Source: Candidatus Latescibacterota bacterium
GTDB lineage: Bacteria; Latescibacterota; UBA2968
Reading direction: 5' to 3'
DNA length: 64,000 bases
Assembly: GCA_022824945.1 (NCBI GenBank)
Contig: JAJDYX010000050.1
Span: 161,605-225,604, forward strand
Shown: piece by piece, positions 18,721-28,350 of the stretch
Position numbering within the stretch: position 1 is the first letter of the stretch
How the letters are laid out: the number at the start of each line of letters is the position of its first letter
Notes under the pieces: model-generated
What the model was told of the DNA's origin: nothing
The model's input: the letters and a program-made list of their open reading frames with translations, nothing else
The model's database searches: none
Program-made: the position numbers and the translations under genes

Positions 18721-19083
18721 ATGGTGATTCGCAATTGGCAAGATGCCACGCCCACAGTGGGCCATGAAACGGCGTTAATATGGTCGATTTTCAGGCAGAA
18801 GGGGTCTGCTGGTTTGAGCGAGGAAGAAGCACCGATGTTGGCGGCATCGGGATTTACCCTGCATATGATGCAGAGCCGGAAAGAGGGCGATTACCACATG
18901 CACGATGATAAAGAACAGATTTATTATTTTACGCGCGGCCATGGGAAGATGAAGATCGATGACGAGATTTATCCCGTGGAGCCAGGCGATGCCGTACATT
19001 TACCGCCGCATACCTACCATCAGTTGATCAATGACAGCGATGATTGGATTGAACACATCCTGGTGACTGTGCCGGTAGGTTAA
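18721..19083 (+). CDS. cupin domain protein
   Basis: A 120-residue single-domain cupin. The start is ATG18721, 7 bases past a GGAGG; a GTG at 18706 in frame overlaps that ribosome site and is rejected. The metal-binding motif is HMHDDKEQIYYFTRG near residues 60-74 (two His and a Glu) followed by PPHTYHQL near 99-106 as the second His cluster. Small cupins of this kind serve as isomerases, dioxygenases or sugar-binding proteins. It is cotranscribed with the Gfo/Idh/MocA gene, so a role in the same sugar-like pathway is plausible. Confidence 0.85.
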   Translation: MVIRNWQDATPTVGHETALIWSIFRQKGSAGLSEEEAPMLAASGFTLHMMQSRKEGDYHMHDDKEQIYYFTRGHGKMKIDDEIYPVEPGDAVHLPPHTYHQLINDSDDWIEHILVTVPVG

Positions 19084-20102
19084 GGGTAAAGGACGTATTT
19101 TAACCCCTCCTGTCGTTCTGCGCCATCAAATGCTTGTTCCCAATTTTCGAGTGGCAGTCTGTGGGATATGTATGCCGAGGGATCAATTGTTTTGGCGATG
19201 ACCATTTCGAGGGCGCGTTGCCAACTGGGCCAGTTTTGGGCAATAGAACTGTTCACGGAAAGCTGTTTGTAGATGATTTTGCCCCAGTTCACTTCAACGG
19301 GATGTTCGAGCAGAGCCACCTGTGTGAATGTGCCGAGGGGGCGCACGGCGTCGAGACATTGATCGATGGAGGCCGCAGCCCCGGCACATTCAATGACAAT
19401 GTCGGCACCGTCGCTGGTAATTGAGCGGACAAATTCGGATATATTTTCGCGCGTGACATCCAAGGTGTGTTCTGCACTTTTGGCTATAGCGAGGCGATGG
19501 GTGTCGCGGTCTGTTCCGCAGACAATAACGCGTCCGCCTGCGAGTCTGGCGAGGTCGGCACACATCAGGCCAATGGGACCGGGACCAGAAACGAGTACCC
19601 AGTCTCCAGGTACAATTTTTGTAGAAAAAAGAACGGCTTTGATGCAGCAGGCGAGGGGTTCGACAAGCGCGGCAGTGTCATAGGAGACGGATTCGGGAAG
19701 CGGGAAGGCGAGGTTTTGGGGGATGACGCAGTATTCGGCAAACCCGCCGTCGCGCCTGCTGCCAACGGATTTGCGCTGGGGGCAAAAGAAAAATTCGCTG
19801 GCCCGACAGTAGCGACAGTGTCCACATGCCTCATTCGCTGTGGGAAGGACCGTGACGCGGTCGCCTGTTTTGATGCGGGTGACATTGGCGCCGACTTTGA
19901 CGACTTCACCTGAGAGTTCATGGCAAAGCGTGACTGGTGGACGAAAGCCATAACCGCCGTGACGGATGTGGAGATCGGTGCCGCAGAGCCCGCCGCGTTG
20001 AACGGCGATTTTAATGTCGTCGGGGTGTTCTATATCCGGTTCTGGGATGTCGCATAAGGCGATGTGCCCTGGGCCGAGTTTTATTTTTCGTACAGCGCGC
20101 AT
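19080..20102 (-). CDS. zinc-dependent alcohol dehydrogenase (MDR, threonine/sorbitol dehydrogenase-like)
   Basis: 340 residues from ATG20102; a TTG at 20120 would add 6. Catalytic zinc ligands are in GLCGTD and LCHELSG; the structural zinc loop has four cysteines with spacing C-x2-C-x2-C-x7-C in ACGHCRYCRASEFFFC. The NAD domain has SGPGPIGLMCADLA. The family oxidises secondary alcohols of polyols or threonine. The gene overlaps the end of the convergent cupin gene by 4 bases. With the oxidoreductase and cupin genes it may form a polyol pathway. Confidence 0.9.
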   Translation of the reverse strand: MRAVRKIKLGPGHIALCDIPEPDIEHPDDIKIAVQRGGLCGTDLHIRHGGYGFRPPVTLCHELSGEVVKVGANVTRIKTGDRVTVLPTANEACGHCRYCRASEFFFCPQRKSVGSRRDGGFAEYCVIPQNLAFPLPESVSYDTAALVEPLACCIKAVLFSTKIVPGDWVLVSGPGPIGLMCADLARLAGGRVIVCGTDRDTHRLAIAKSAEHTLDVTRENISEFVRSITSDGADIVIECAGAAASIDQCLDAVRPLGTFTQVALLEHPVEVNWGKIIYKQLSVNSSIAQNWPSWQRALEMVIAKTIDPSAYISHRLPLENWEQAFDGAERQEGLKYVLYP

Positions 20103-20255
20103 GGTATTTGTGCAGTTCAAAATATGTGTTTGGGGTCGTGTACTTTGCTATTATGCACAATCTTCACATGGTAGGCAATCACTGTTTACTTTGCTCTATA
20201 GCTCGTGCAATACGTATTATGTCGATGTACTGTTTTGTCTGCGAGAAGGTGAGCT

Positions 20256-22322
20256 ATGATCCGGAATATTTTGCACATAGGAATGGGCGTGGTTGCGGTC
20301 TTTTTGGGGCTGATCGTCCTGGTGGAGTTACTGGGATATGTGACCTGGTATCTGATGCCCAGAGATACGGAGTCCATGCAACAGGCGTCCGAGTTTGAGG
20401 CGATTATGGGCAGGCTGGTGCAAAGTCCCACAGAGGGGGCTATCCAGGTTGTGGTGCCAGACCGACGTCCGAAGACCGCAAAAGCCGTACATCGGGTGAT
20501 GGAGTGGCCGGAAAGCAGGGGACGGCAGTTTTGGGAAGCCCCAATGCTGAAAAAGAGGGTGGCGATGGGTGAGTTGCCGTCGGTTGGGGAACGGTTGCCG
20601 AAAAATCCATTGGTAATTGTGCCGCCCCATCAGAATGGGCCTTATGGAGGCACCTGGACGCGGTTTGCAACGGGACCGAGAGATATAGGGATTGTGGAAG
20701 CGCGATTTGCCTATGAGGGGTTGGTGAGATGGGATCCGATGGGGCAAAAAATTCTTCCCAATCTGGCAACGCACTGGGAGATAGCCGATGGGGGACGGAC
20801 GTACACGTTCTGGTTGCGAAAGGGGGTGCGCTGGTCAGATGGACATCCTTTTACGGTGGAGGATATTTTCTTCTGGCATGAAAATGTGTTGCGTAACGAG
20901 GAGTTGACACCGGTGGTCGCGCGGGATTTTCAGCGGGGAGGCGAGGTGATGGCGATGGAAAAGGTCGATGTGTACACCGTGCGTTTTCGCTTTAAGCGAC
21001 CCAATGGTCTTTTTTTGAAATTGCTGGCATGGGGACGCGGATACGAAATGTTGCGGTATCCGGCGCATTATATGGCGCAGTTTCATCCGCGGTATGTGCC
21101 GCTGGAGAAATTAGAATCGATGGCCGGGGAGCACGGTTTTGATTTCTGGCACCAGCTTTTTCAAGACAAGCGGGACTGGCGGAATCCGGATATTCCCAGA
21201 CTGTGGCCGTGGGTGGTCGTGGCACCGCCACCGGCCCGCCCTTCCGTGTTCGAGCGCAATCCCTATTATTGGAAGGTGGATCCAGAGGGGAATCAGCTTC
21301 CTTATATTGATCGTATGACTTTTGAGATTTACGACCGCGAGACGATCAATCTCAAAGCGATCAATGGGGAGATTGGGATGCAGGGGCGTCACATTTTGAT
21401 CGAAAACTATTCCTTATTTATGGAGAATCAATCGCGCGGAGGGTATCGGGTGCTGCACTGGATTACCGGAGGAACCGGGGGAGAGTGCGTTGCATTGAAT
21501 TTGAATCACAAGGATCCGGTGATGCGCGAAATTATATGGGACCGGCGGTTCCGCATCGCGCTGTCACACGCGATTGATCGGGAGGCGATTAACGAGGTCG
21601 GCGGGTTTGGTATCGGCCAGCCAAGGCAACCGGCACCTTTGCGGACGTCGGTGCATTATTCAGAGGCATTTGAAAAAGCATATATCGACTACGAGCCGGA
21701 TAAGGCCAACTCGCTTTTGGACGAGATGGGACTGGTGGAGAGAGATCGGTCTGGTATGCGATTGCGTCCGGATGGGAAGCCGATCAGGGTAGCAATTGAA
21801 ACGATGTCGATCAACAACAGGGTGCTGGAATTGGTGGCGAATGATTGGACGGCGGTGGGGGTGAAGACGGAGATCAAAGAGGAAGCCCGACAGCTTTATT
21901 ACGAGCGAAGAAAGGCGTTGATACACGATGCGGCAACTGCGGGGGGTGAGGTGCAAAACCCACTTTTGGAGCCGCGCTTATTCGTCCCCTATAATGTGGG
22001 GTCGAGTCACGCGATTGGGTTCACACATTGGCTTTTGACCAATGGAAAAAGAGGGGAGACGCCCACGGGAGATCTGCGGCGCTGCATTGAACTGTTCTGG
22101 CAGATTGAGGAGACACCGGATGAGGCCGAACAGGTTCGACTGTTTGGAGAGATTATAGATCTGAACCGGAAAAATCTCTGGGTGATTGGAACAATCGGGA
22201 GTATGCCTTCGATTATGCTGGTACACAATACATTTCGGAATGTGCCAGAGGTCGCCATGGCATCGTGGTCGGTTCGCACGCCTGCGAATACGGCGGTTGA
22301 GTGTTATGCGATTGAGCCATAG
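20256..22322 (+). CDS. membrane-anchored peptide-type ABC solute-binding protein (SBP_bac_5)
   Basis: 688 residues. Residues 5-35 form a hydrophobic segment (VVAVFLGLIVLVELLGYVTWYL) without a lipobox, so the protein is probably tethered as an N-terminal helix rather than as a lipoprotein. Family 5 signatures follow: FAYEGLVRWDPMGQKILPNLATHWEIADGGRTYTFWLRKGVRWSDGHPFT, then YYWKVDPEGNQLPYIDRM. GAAGGTGAG precedes the ATG. No permease or ATPase genes are adjacent. It could serve a transporter encoded elsewhere or act as a sensor. Confidence 0.88.
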   Translation: MIRNILHIGMGVVAVFLGLIVLVELLGYVTWYLMPRDTESMQQASEFEAIMGRLVQSPTEGAIQVVVPDRRPKTAKAVHRVMEWPESRGRQFWEAPMLKKRVAMGELPSVGERLPKNPLVIVPPHQNGPYGGTWTRFATGPRDIGIVEARFAYEGLVRWDPMGQKILPNLATHWEIADGGRTYTFWLRKGVRWSDGHPFTVEDIFFWHENVLRNEELTPVVARDFQRGGEVMAMEKVDVYTVRFRFKRPNGLFLKLLAWGRGYEMLRYPAHYMAQFHPRYVPLEKLESMAGEHGFDFWHQLFQDKRDWRNPDIPRLWPWVVVAPPPARPSVFERNPYYWKVDPEGNQLPYIDRMTFEIYDRETINLKAINGEIGMQGRHILIENYSLFMENQSRGGYRVLHWITGGTGGECVALNLNHKDPVMREIIWDRRFRIALSHAIDREAINEVGGFGIGQPRQPAPLRTSVHYSEAFEKAYIDYEPDKANSLLDEMGLVERDRSGMRLRPDGKPIRVAIETMSINNRVLELVANDWTAVGVKTEIKEEARQLYYERRKALIHDAATAGGEVQNPLLEPRLFVPYNVGSSHAIGFTHWLLTNGKRGETPTGDLRRCIELFWQIEETPDEAEQVRLFGEIIDLNRKNLWVIGTIGSMPSIMLVHNTFRNVPEVAMASWSVRTPANTAVECYAIEP

Positions 22323-22336
22323 CCCGTATAGGGGGA

Positions 22337-24109
22337 TTACTCGTTCAGCACCGAAAATTGGGCGATTTGTTCAACCTTGCCATCGACAATGCCCATGTAT
22401 CCAATTAGCATTTCGTCAAAACTTTGCTCCCCCCAGCGAACCGTTGCGGATGGGTCGGGATTGAGTTTGTTTTTTGCCGAGTTGTCAAAGACGGCATGGC
22501 TGACTATACGCGTTCCTGCAGGCAGGTGTTTAGGGGTTGAGAGGGCGTAGAACCGCTGCCAGTTGAACGTGTAATTTGGCACGGAGAGCAGGGTTTCGCG
22601 GGTTCCATCGGGATAGTGTGCAACATAGCGGAAGCCCGCGCCCCGGAAGTGCATGTGGGGGAAGAAGGTGTAGAGCGTTACGTCCTTTTCAAAGACTTTT
22701 ATAGATGAATCGCGATGGGCACTCGCCTGCGGTGGAATTTTAATTTTAGTATTGGCGGGACCGACCACGCGGTGTTCGCGCAGGTTTTGTGCGTCGGTGA
22801 AATACAATCCCAGCCGGCTTTCATCTACTTCGGGGCGTCCAGTAGTCGTGTAGTGGATTTGAAATTGGATTTTACTCCCTTTGGGGAGTAGTTTTGCCGT
22901 GCCTTTGGGCAACATGACACCGTCCATGCCCGGTACATAAGAAGCAAAGATGCCGTCTAACCAGCGGTTCTTTTTGACGGTTTTCATTTTGTGCCCTTTG
23001 GGATAGATCAGGTGCGCCAGTGCGTGGTGCATGGCGGCGCGATTTCCCGGTAAAAATTCGGTGCCCCGCAATTGCACATCGCGGTCTATGGGTACGGTAA
23101 TTTTGAGATAGCGATAGTCGATAATACCTGTTGCGGGAATTTCCTGCCGTTCCAATGCGATGACCAGGTCGGGTTCTCCATAAGCCCAGGTTGTGGCTTG
23201 TGTCGGGTTTTCGGATAGGGGATCTGGCCCATCGCCGCGGGGTGATCCAGCTTCGATCCAGTGTACGAGGGTTTGTTCTTCTTCTGATGTGAGAGACATG
23301 TCGTTGCTAAATGTGCCGATGTGTGGGTCTGCATGCCAGGGGGGCATGCGTCGGGTGCGCACGACTTCGCGCATCATTGGAGACCAGCCCGCGACTTCTT
23401 TGTAATCGGTCATGTCAAAGGGTGCTATGCCGCCGGTTTGGTGACAGGGAACGCATTTGTTTCGCAGAATGGGCGCTACCTGTTTTGCATAAGAGATCTG
23501 TTTGTGTTGTGCACGGTCTTTGCCCGGCAGGGCAATCAGGCAACCGGGTGATGCAACGGCTTTGACGGCGACTTCCTCGGCTTTGAGGTGGGCGAGGAGT
23601 GCATCGGCGAGATAATGGTTGGATGCACTGGGTTTTTGCGCTTCGTAATTCAGGCGATCGTCGATGGGCCCCCGGTAGAGGATGTGCCATGTTTTGGGAT
23701 CGATGACAAGGGCCTCAGCCGTGCGATGCAGGTCGAGTGATTCGGCGACGAGTTGTGTTTCGTCAATGAGGATGGGATAGTCGATGGAGAAGGCGGAGGC
23801 TTCCTCGCGTACATTTTCGCGGTCGTCTTGCAAATTGGCATTGAGCATTAAAAATTGCACGCCTTTGGGCGCGTATTCATCGCGTATTGCATTGAGGTCG
23901 TGTACAGCATTACGCACAATAGGGCAGCCATTGCCCTGGACGAATAAGACGATGGCAGATGCGTCTGAGTGTTCATGGAGTGTGTGGAATTCGCCATTCT
24001 GGTCGTAAAGGCCAAAATCATCTACGACAATATCCACCGATTGTGGCGTTTCGGGAATGGCAGTACAGCCGATGAGAAGACAGGAAAGGATGTACGAGAG
24101 GTGTTTCAT
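22337..24109 (-). CDS. lipoprotein fusing a thioredoxin-like, a cytochrome c-like and a copper monooxygenase-like domain
   Basis: 590 residues. The N-terminus is a lipoprotein signal (CLLIGC, Cys at about 15), so it faces the periplasm. Residues 30-190 look like a redoxin (AhpC/TSA-type) domain with NGCPIVR where the peroxidatic or CxxC site would be; only one Cys is present there. Around residue 222 is one haem-binding CVPCH, in a short cytochrome-c-like segment. The rest (about 300-590) resembles ascorbate-dependent type II copper monooxygenases (PHM/DBH), with HHALAHLIYPKGHK and FFPHMHFRGAGFRY as His-rich copper motifs. Substrate unknown. Such triple fusions occur in several environmental phyla. 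Confidence 0.78.
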   Translation of the reverse strand: MKHLSYILSCLLIGCTAIPETPQSVDIVVDDFGLYDQNGEFHTLHEHSDASAIVLFVQGNGCPIVRNAVHDLNAIRDEYAPKGVQFLMLNANLQDDRENVREEASAFSIDYPILIDETQLVAESLDLHRTAEALVIDPKTWHILYRGPIDDRLNYEAQKPSASNHYLADALLAHLKAEEVAVKAVASPGCLIALPGKDRAQHKQISYAKQVAPILRNKCVPCHQTGGIAPFDMTDYKEVAGWSPMMREVVRTRRMPPWHADPHIGTFSNDMSLTSEEEQTLVHWIEAGSPRGDGPDPLSENPTQATTWAYGEPDLVIALERQEIPATGIIDYRYLKITVPIDRDVQLRGTEFLPGNRAAMHHALAHLIYPKGHKMKTVKKNRWLDGIFASYVPGMDGVMLPKGTAKLLPKGSKIQFQIHYTTTGRPEVDESRLGLYFTDAQNLREHRVVGPANTKIKIPPQASAHRDSSIKVFEKDVTLYTFFPHMHFRGAGFRYVAHYPDGTRETLLSVPNYTFNWQRFYALSTPKHLPAGTRIVSHAVFDNSAKNKLNPDPSATVRWGEQSFDEMLIGYMGIVDGKVEQIAQFSVLNE

Positions 24110-24118
24110 AATATCTCC

Positions 24119-25021
24119 TTAAAATTCTCTACTTCGCAATAACTCCAGTACGCGCTCGAGGTCGTCATTGCTGTAAAATTCAATTTCAATTTTGCCCCGG
24201 GAGCCTCTGCGGTTGATATTGACCGCCGTGCCAAAATAACGCTGGAGGTCTTCTTCGAGAAATAGCAGGTTGGGATCTTTGGGCGGCGTGGATTTTTTTT
24301 CTGTGGTGCCTTCTTTTAGTGCTTTGACAAGGGCTTCTGTGCGGCGAACCGATAGTCCCTGTGCGATAATCTGCTGGCATAAGGCAATTTGTTGATCCGC
24401 GTTGTCAAGGCCCAGGAGTGTGCGAGCGTGACCCGCGGATATCTGCCCGGCTTGCAGGGCGTCGAGTACTTCGGGTGCCAATGCGAGGAGGCGCAAGGTG
24501 TTGGCAATGGTGGAGCGGTCTTTGCCCACATGCTCGGCAACCTCCTCTTGTGTGAGAAAACACTCATCTATGAGCATGCGATAGGCTTTGGCTTCTTCTA
24601 TGGGGTTGAGATTTTCTCGCTGAATATTTTCAATTAGCGAGATTTCCATCATTTCCTGGTCTGTACCCACATCCATAACAATTGCAGGTACAACTGTGAG
24701 TTCGGCCTGACGCGCGGCGCGAAAACGACGCTCGCCTGCGATCAATTGATAGCCCGATCCAAAGCTACGCACGGAAATGGGCTGTATGATGCCTTTTTCG
24801 CGGATTGATTGCGCCAATTCGCTCACGGCTTTGGGATCGAATTCCGTGCGCGGCTGGTGGGGGTTGGGTTCAATATCATCAATGGGTATTTCAATGATTT
24901 GCCGTTGGGTTTGTCCCACGGGCGATGGAGCAGTTTCCGATGTGATCTGGTTGGCAGAGGTTTCATCGGCACCGGGAATCAGGGCGCCCAATCCCTTGCC
25001 GAGGGCATTGCGTTTAGCCAT
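24119..25021 (-). CDS. parB: chromosome partitioning protein ParB
   Basis: A 300-residue ParB/Spo0J protein. Residues 1-40 bear a Gly/Ala-rich ParA-interacting N-terminus beginning MAKRNALGKGLGALIPG. The CTP-binding ParB/Srx domain has PNPHQPR and GERRFRAAR, the helix-turn-helix lies in LTQEEVAEHVGKDRSTIANTLRLL, and a C-terminal dimerisation region follows. ParB slides on DNA from parS sites. The gene overlaps parA by 8 bases. I saw no 16-bp parS of the common TGTTTCACGTGAAACA type in this window, so the site may be elsewhere or diverged. Confidence 0.95.
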   Translation of the reverse strand: MAKRNALGKGLGALIPGADETSANQITSETAPSPVGQTQRQIIEIPIDDIEPNPHQPRTEFDPKAVSELAQSIREKGIIQPISVRSFGSGYQLIAGERRFRAARQAELTVVPAIVMDVGTDQEMMEISLIENIQRENLNPIEEAKAYRMLIDECFLTQEEVAEHVGKDRSTIANTLRLLALAPEVLDALQAGQISAGHARTLLGLDNADQQIALCQQIIAQGLSVRRTEALVKALKEGTTEKKSTPPKDPNLLFLEEDLQRYFGTAVNINRRGSRGKIEIEFYSNDDLERVLELLRSREF

Positions 25022-25775
25022 TGATGACCTCCCCGGCTAAGTTCATGTAATTTTGCGCGCCGGTAGATATAATATCGTAGAGGATGATGGGTTTGCCAAA
25101 ACTGGGTGCTTCGCCGAGTTTGACGTTGCGACTGATAATCGTATTATAGACGCGGTCGCCAAAATGCGATTTGGTTTCTTCGGCAACCTGGCGCGCCAGA
25201 TTGAGACGTCCGTCGTACATGGTGAGTAAAACGCCTTCAATCGTGAGGTGGGGGTTGAGATGTTGTTGCACGAGGTGCAGGGTATTGAGCAATTTGCTCA
25301 GGCCCTCGAGCGCGTAGAATTCGCATTGTATGGGTATGAGTACAGAGTCGGCTGCCGTCAGCGCGTTGAGCGTGAGCAATCCCAGTGCGGGGGGGCAGTC
25401 GATGATGATGAAGTCATAGGTTTCACGCGCTTTCAGGAGGGCATTTTTGAGGCGTTGTTCGCGCGATGTGACGGAGACCATTTCCACTTCGGCACCGGTG
25501 AGGCGAATGTGAGAGGGCGCAATGCTGAGAAAGGGCAAGTCGCTTTCGTGGATTACTTCCATTAAGGGCACGTCTTCGAGAAGCACTTCGTACACACAGG
25601 GCGTTTGTTCATCTACCTCAATGCCACATCCGCTGGACGCATTGGCCTGTGGGTCTATGTCGAATAGCAAGGTTTTCTTTTCGGCAGTAGCCAGACATGC
25701 AGATAGGTTGACTGCGGTGGTGGTTTTGCCCACGCCGCCTTTTTGATTGGCTATGGCAATGACCCGTGCAGACAT
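25014..25775 (-). CDS. parA: chromosome partitioning ATPase ParA (Soj)
   Basis: 253 residues. The deviant Walker A is KGGVGKTTTAVNL near residues 11-23, with two Lys as in all ParA ATPases; Walker A' is in FDIDPQAN, Walker B in DFIIIDCPPALG. The short N-terminus places it with the chromosomal Soj group rather than long plasmid ParA. It forms the partition complex with ParB encoded downstream. Upstream, after 127 bases, is an unrelated restriction-modification methylase, so the usual rsmG/mnmG neighbours of chromosomal parAB are not here. Confidence 0.95.
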   Translation of the reverse strand: MSARVIAIANQKGGVGKTTTAVNLSACLATAEKKTLLFDIDPQANASSGCGIEVDEQTPCVYEVLLEDVPLMEVIHESDLPFLSIAPSHIRLTGAEVEMVSVTSREQRLKNALLKARETYDFIIIDCPPALGLLTLNALTAADSVLIPIQCEFYALEGLSKLLNTLHLVQQHLNPHLTIEGVLLTMYDGRLNLARQVAEETKSHFGDRVYNTIISRNVKLGEAPSFGKPIILYDIISTGAQNYMNLAGEVING

Positions 25776-25901
25776 CTCAAATCCCGTTAATTTACTCGAT
25801 AAATAGAAATATTCAAGTTCTCAAAATATAGTGTACGCACAGGGGAAAATCAAGCACGGGCATTTATCAATAAGTTGTGCTGTGGGGTAGAAAGGCGAGG
25901 G

Positions 25902-27458
25902 TTATGGTGCTTTTTGTAATGGCTTAGAGTACTGCATAAAATCGTTAAAGAGCACAAATTGAGATTCATCGGTATCAGATTGCGGCCTGTATTGTGAGAG
26001 ATACTGGTCTTTGTGCAGCATTTCTGCAAGTGCGATCAAGTCCAACCGCTTGAGTATATCGGCTGTGATTGGACGTTTGGCATCCCAAAAAATGAAAGAA
26101 TGCAAAAATTCATGTGCGGCTTTTGAGTTGAGAAGATCGGCGAATAAAATCGCTTCATCTCGATGTGTGCAGGGTAGGAAATAACAGGTATCGTCAACCA
26201 TTGCAGGTTTTCCATCCACAGGAGGTATGATTGAGAATTGGATTTTTTTATATAACCCTGAAATTGCTACCTTCCACTGGGCAAAGGAATAATCGCCGAC
26301 GCCGAAGATAGAAAAACGCGGTTTGTTTTTGTAAATAGAGCTTTTTCGCCGATCCAATTTGTCCGCATGGTTTGTGAGATAAGCCCAGGTCCTGGGTGCC
26401 TTCTCTCGAATGATACGGGTTTCATCGCCGACTTTTCGCTGTGGTATGAGAACCCATCGCTCGGGCGTTTCTGTACTGCATTTGACGACATGCGAACTTT
26501 TGTAAAGAGGGAACACAAACGTATCTTCTATATCGACAGCTTCACCCAGGCCATTTATAAAAGAGCCATTTTCGCGTGTAAATTCCATTACGCGGGCACA
26601 GTCATGCTTTACGCCTGATCGCCATTTGAAAGGAACAGGACTATCGAGTTGAGACCATTTTTCATACTTTTTCAAATCGGCTAAAATTTCAGTATTGTGC
26701 ATTCCTATCTCAGAGATTTTACATTTATCCGAAATGCCCTGAAAAACACCGCAGGATTTTATTTTAGAGGGCGCGCCTGTCTTACATACCAATAAGCAGG
26801 CAGAGACAGAGACATTGAAATGCGTCTTAGAATCTATGATATACAAATGGGATTCTGAGATGTGAAAATCGCGGTTCCATATGTATTTCAGCACCTTTCT
26901 CGCAACTGTTGTTTTGCAAAGCATTGCCAATATTGCGTTTTTGTTCTGCAATTTATCCAGTAGATGGATAAGCATCCACTCGGATATATCGAAGTTGGAT
27001 TTTCCCGTTATTGCGTCGAATCCTTTGTGACCTTGAAAATTGCTCTTCGCAGGCAGATTCGATCCCTGAATGCGTCCCAAACCCGAATTGGTTACCCAGG
27101 GTGGGTTGCCAAGCAATAGAATGGGTTGTGGCAGATGGGTCAAAATATTTTCCCAGTCGAGTTGAAAAAAATCTTCATTTTTGAGTTCAATGCGCGTATG
27201 GTCTGTTCCTTGCAGTTTTCGCTTAAGTGCCAGTAAATACTCTCTGTTGATTTCGTTGCCAAAAAATTTTCGCGTTTGCTCAAAAGTATCCATAGCACTC
27301 ACTATAAACCCACCTGTGCCACACGTTGGTTCAATGACGCTCTCTGGTCGTACGCCTGTAGAATGCAGGAAATGACATATCTCATCTGTGAGTTCAGACG
27401 GCGTTTGAAAGTCACCAAATTCCACTGTCCGTCTGTGAGTGTGATTTTTTCTACTCAT
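25902..27458 (-). CDS. N6-adenine DNA methyltransferase of a type II restriction-modification system
   Basis: 518 residues. SAM-binding motif I is VIEPTCGTGGFIVSA near residues 43-57, and motif IV is LLLGNPPWVTNSG near residue 114-126, the adenine-specific NPPW. The target-recognition region is C-terminal. The protein resembles stand-alone methyltransferases of the N6_Mtase/Eco57I group; length does not suggest a fused nuclease. It follows the endonuclease gene with a 4-base overlap (ATGA type), on the minus strand. Composition is more AT-rich than the neighbouring parAB genes, hinting at horizontal origin. Confidence 0.88.
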   Translation of the reverse strand: MSRKNHTHRRTVEFGDFQTPSELTDEICHFLHSTGVRPESVIEPTCGTGGFIVSAMDTFEQTRKFFGNEINREYLLALKRKLQGTDHTRIELKNEDFFQLDWENILTHLPQPILLLGNPPWVTNSGLGRIQGSNLPAKSNFQGHKGFDAITGKSNFDISEWMLIHLLDKLQNKNAILAMLCKTTVARKVLKYIWNRDFHISESHLYIIDSKTHFNVSVSACLLVCKTGAPSKIKSCGVFQGISDKCKISEIGMHNTEILADLKKYEKWSQLDSPVPFKWRSGVKHDCARVMEFTRENGSFINGLGEAVDIEDTFVFPLYKSSHVVKCSTETPERWVLIPQRKVGDETRIIREKAPRTWAYLTNHADKLDRRKSSIYKNKPRFSIFGVGDYSFAQWKVAISGLYKKIQFSIIPPVDGKPAMVDDTCYFLPCTHRDEAILFADLLNSKAAHEFLHSFIFWDAKRPITADILKRLDLIALAEMLHKDQYLSQYRPQSDTDESQFVLFNDFMQYSKPLQKAP

Positions 27459-28108
27459 AGAATTTTTAATATCCCTTCTACCTGTCCTGCTTGTTCAATA
27501 ATTCTCCGATACTGAAGCCGCCACTGTAGGGCGTTGGAGATAGTGAGATACCCAATATTGGGTGGATTGTTCAACAACTCCTGAGCTATCCGATGCGCTT
27601 CAATTTCATCTACTGGTAAATTTCTGTCATACATAAAAGCAGTCAGGTCGTCTTCATTTCCATCATTCTCAAGAATTTGTCTCAAGCCTACCGTTGTCTG
27701 GTAATCCGCTGTCTGCGCCTCATTGACAAAGACGGTATGAAAAAATCTAAGACGTCCCGTTTCAAATGCCTGATTGTCTTCTTTTTCATAGACGAACACC
27801 AGTAGAGAATAACCCAAGCCGAAGATTTTTTGTCTCGCAGACTGAAAGGGACAAGAGGATTGCGGTTGCTTAATGCTGGTTACTTTCATATCAACTGCCA
27901 GACCAGGGAAGTCTATCCCTCTTGCCGAACTTCCTTCCGCAAATGAATATCTTTGAGTCAGATACTCTCGAAATCGATGTTCAACATAGGTCCCGATTGC
28001 TTTTCCATCTGTGACGCCAAATAAATTGGCATGCTCGCGTGAAGACTCGATACGAGCAAATTGGTTCGCTTCTTCACAAAGCAAACTGACTGTCAACTGG
28101 GGTTTCAT
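27455..28108 (-). CDS. predicted type II restriction endonuclease (PD-(D/E)XK-like)
   Basis: 217 residues with no close family I can name. GTYVEHRFREYL near residues 38-49, then SARGIDFPGLAVDMKVTSIKQ, have the layout of a PD-(D/E)XK nuclease: an N-terminal Glu, Asp in GIDFPG and a D-x-K in DMK in the second strand. It lies directly before the methyltransferase with a 4-base overlap, which supports identification as the partner nuclease. No control (C) protein gene is present. AT-rich composition like the methylase. Recognition site unknown. Confidence 0.7.
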   Translation of the reverse strand: MKPQLTVSLLCEEANQFARIESSREHANLFGVTDGKAIGTYVEHRFREYLTQRYSFAEGSSARGIDFPGLAVDMKVTSIKQPQSSCPFQSARQKIFGLGYSLLVFVYEKEDNQAFETGRLRFFHTVFVNEAQTADYQTTVGLRQILENDGNEDDLTAFMYDRNLPVDEIEAHRIAQELLNNPPNIGYLTISNALQWRLQYRRIIEQAGQVEGILKIL

Positions 28109-28286
28109 TTTGGCTTTCCTGCGGAAAAATATGTGGACTACTTGAAGATAGTCATTTTTCGGCGTTTTTCAAGCCCCATCAATTCTTTTTGGCAATTTTC
28201 CGATAGACATATCTTATTTAAAACGCCGGGATTTTAGGCAAGTTTTGAGAGATAGGTTTTCAAATGAGGGCCAATTTGTGGGTAAA

Positions 28287-28323
28287 ACAAGTGCCCGCCT
28301 CCTCAATGGAAGCGGGCACTTGT
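28287..28323. terminator. rho-independent terminator of ppdK
   Basis: A perfect 12-bp stem (ACAAGTGCCCGC at 28287-28298 and its complement at 28312-28323) with a 13-base loop that itself has a TCC/GGA pairing. On the minus strand the stem is followed by TTTTACCC. It lies 28 bases past the ppdK stop codon. Confidence 0.85.
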
Positions 28324-28350
28324 GTATTTATCCCTATAGAAAATAGGAGA

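Noticed and set aside
24119..25775. A parS site near parAB
   Set aside because: TGTTTCACGTGAAACA or a close variant was not found; a partial TTTCACG in parA does not form the palindrome.
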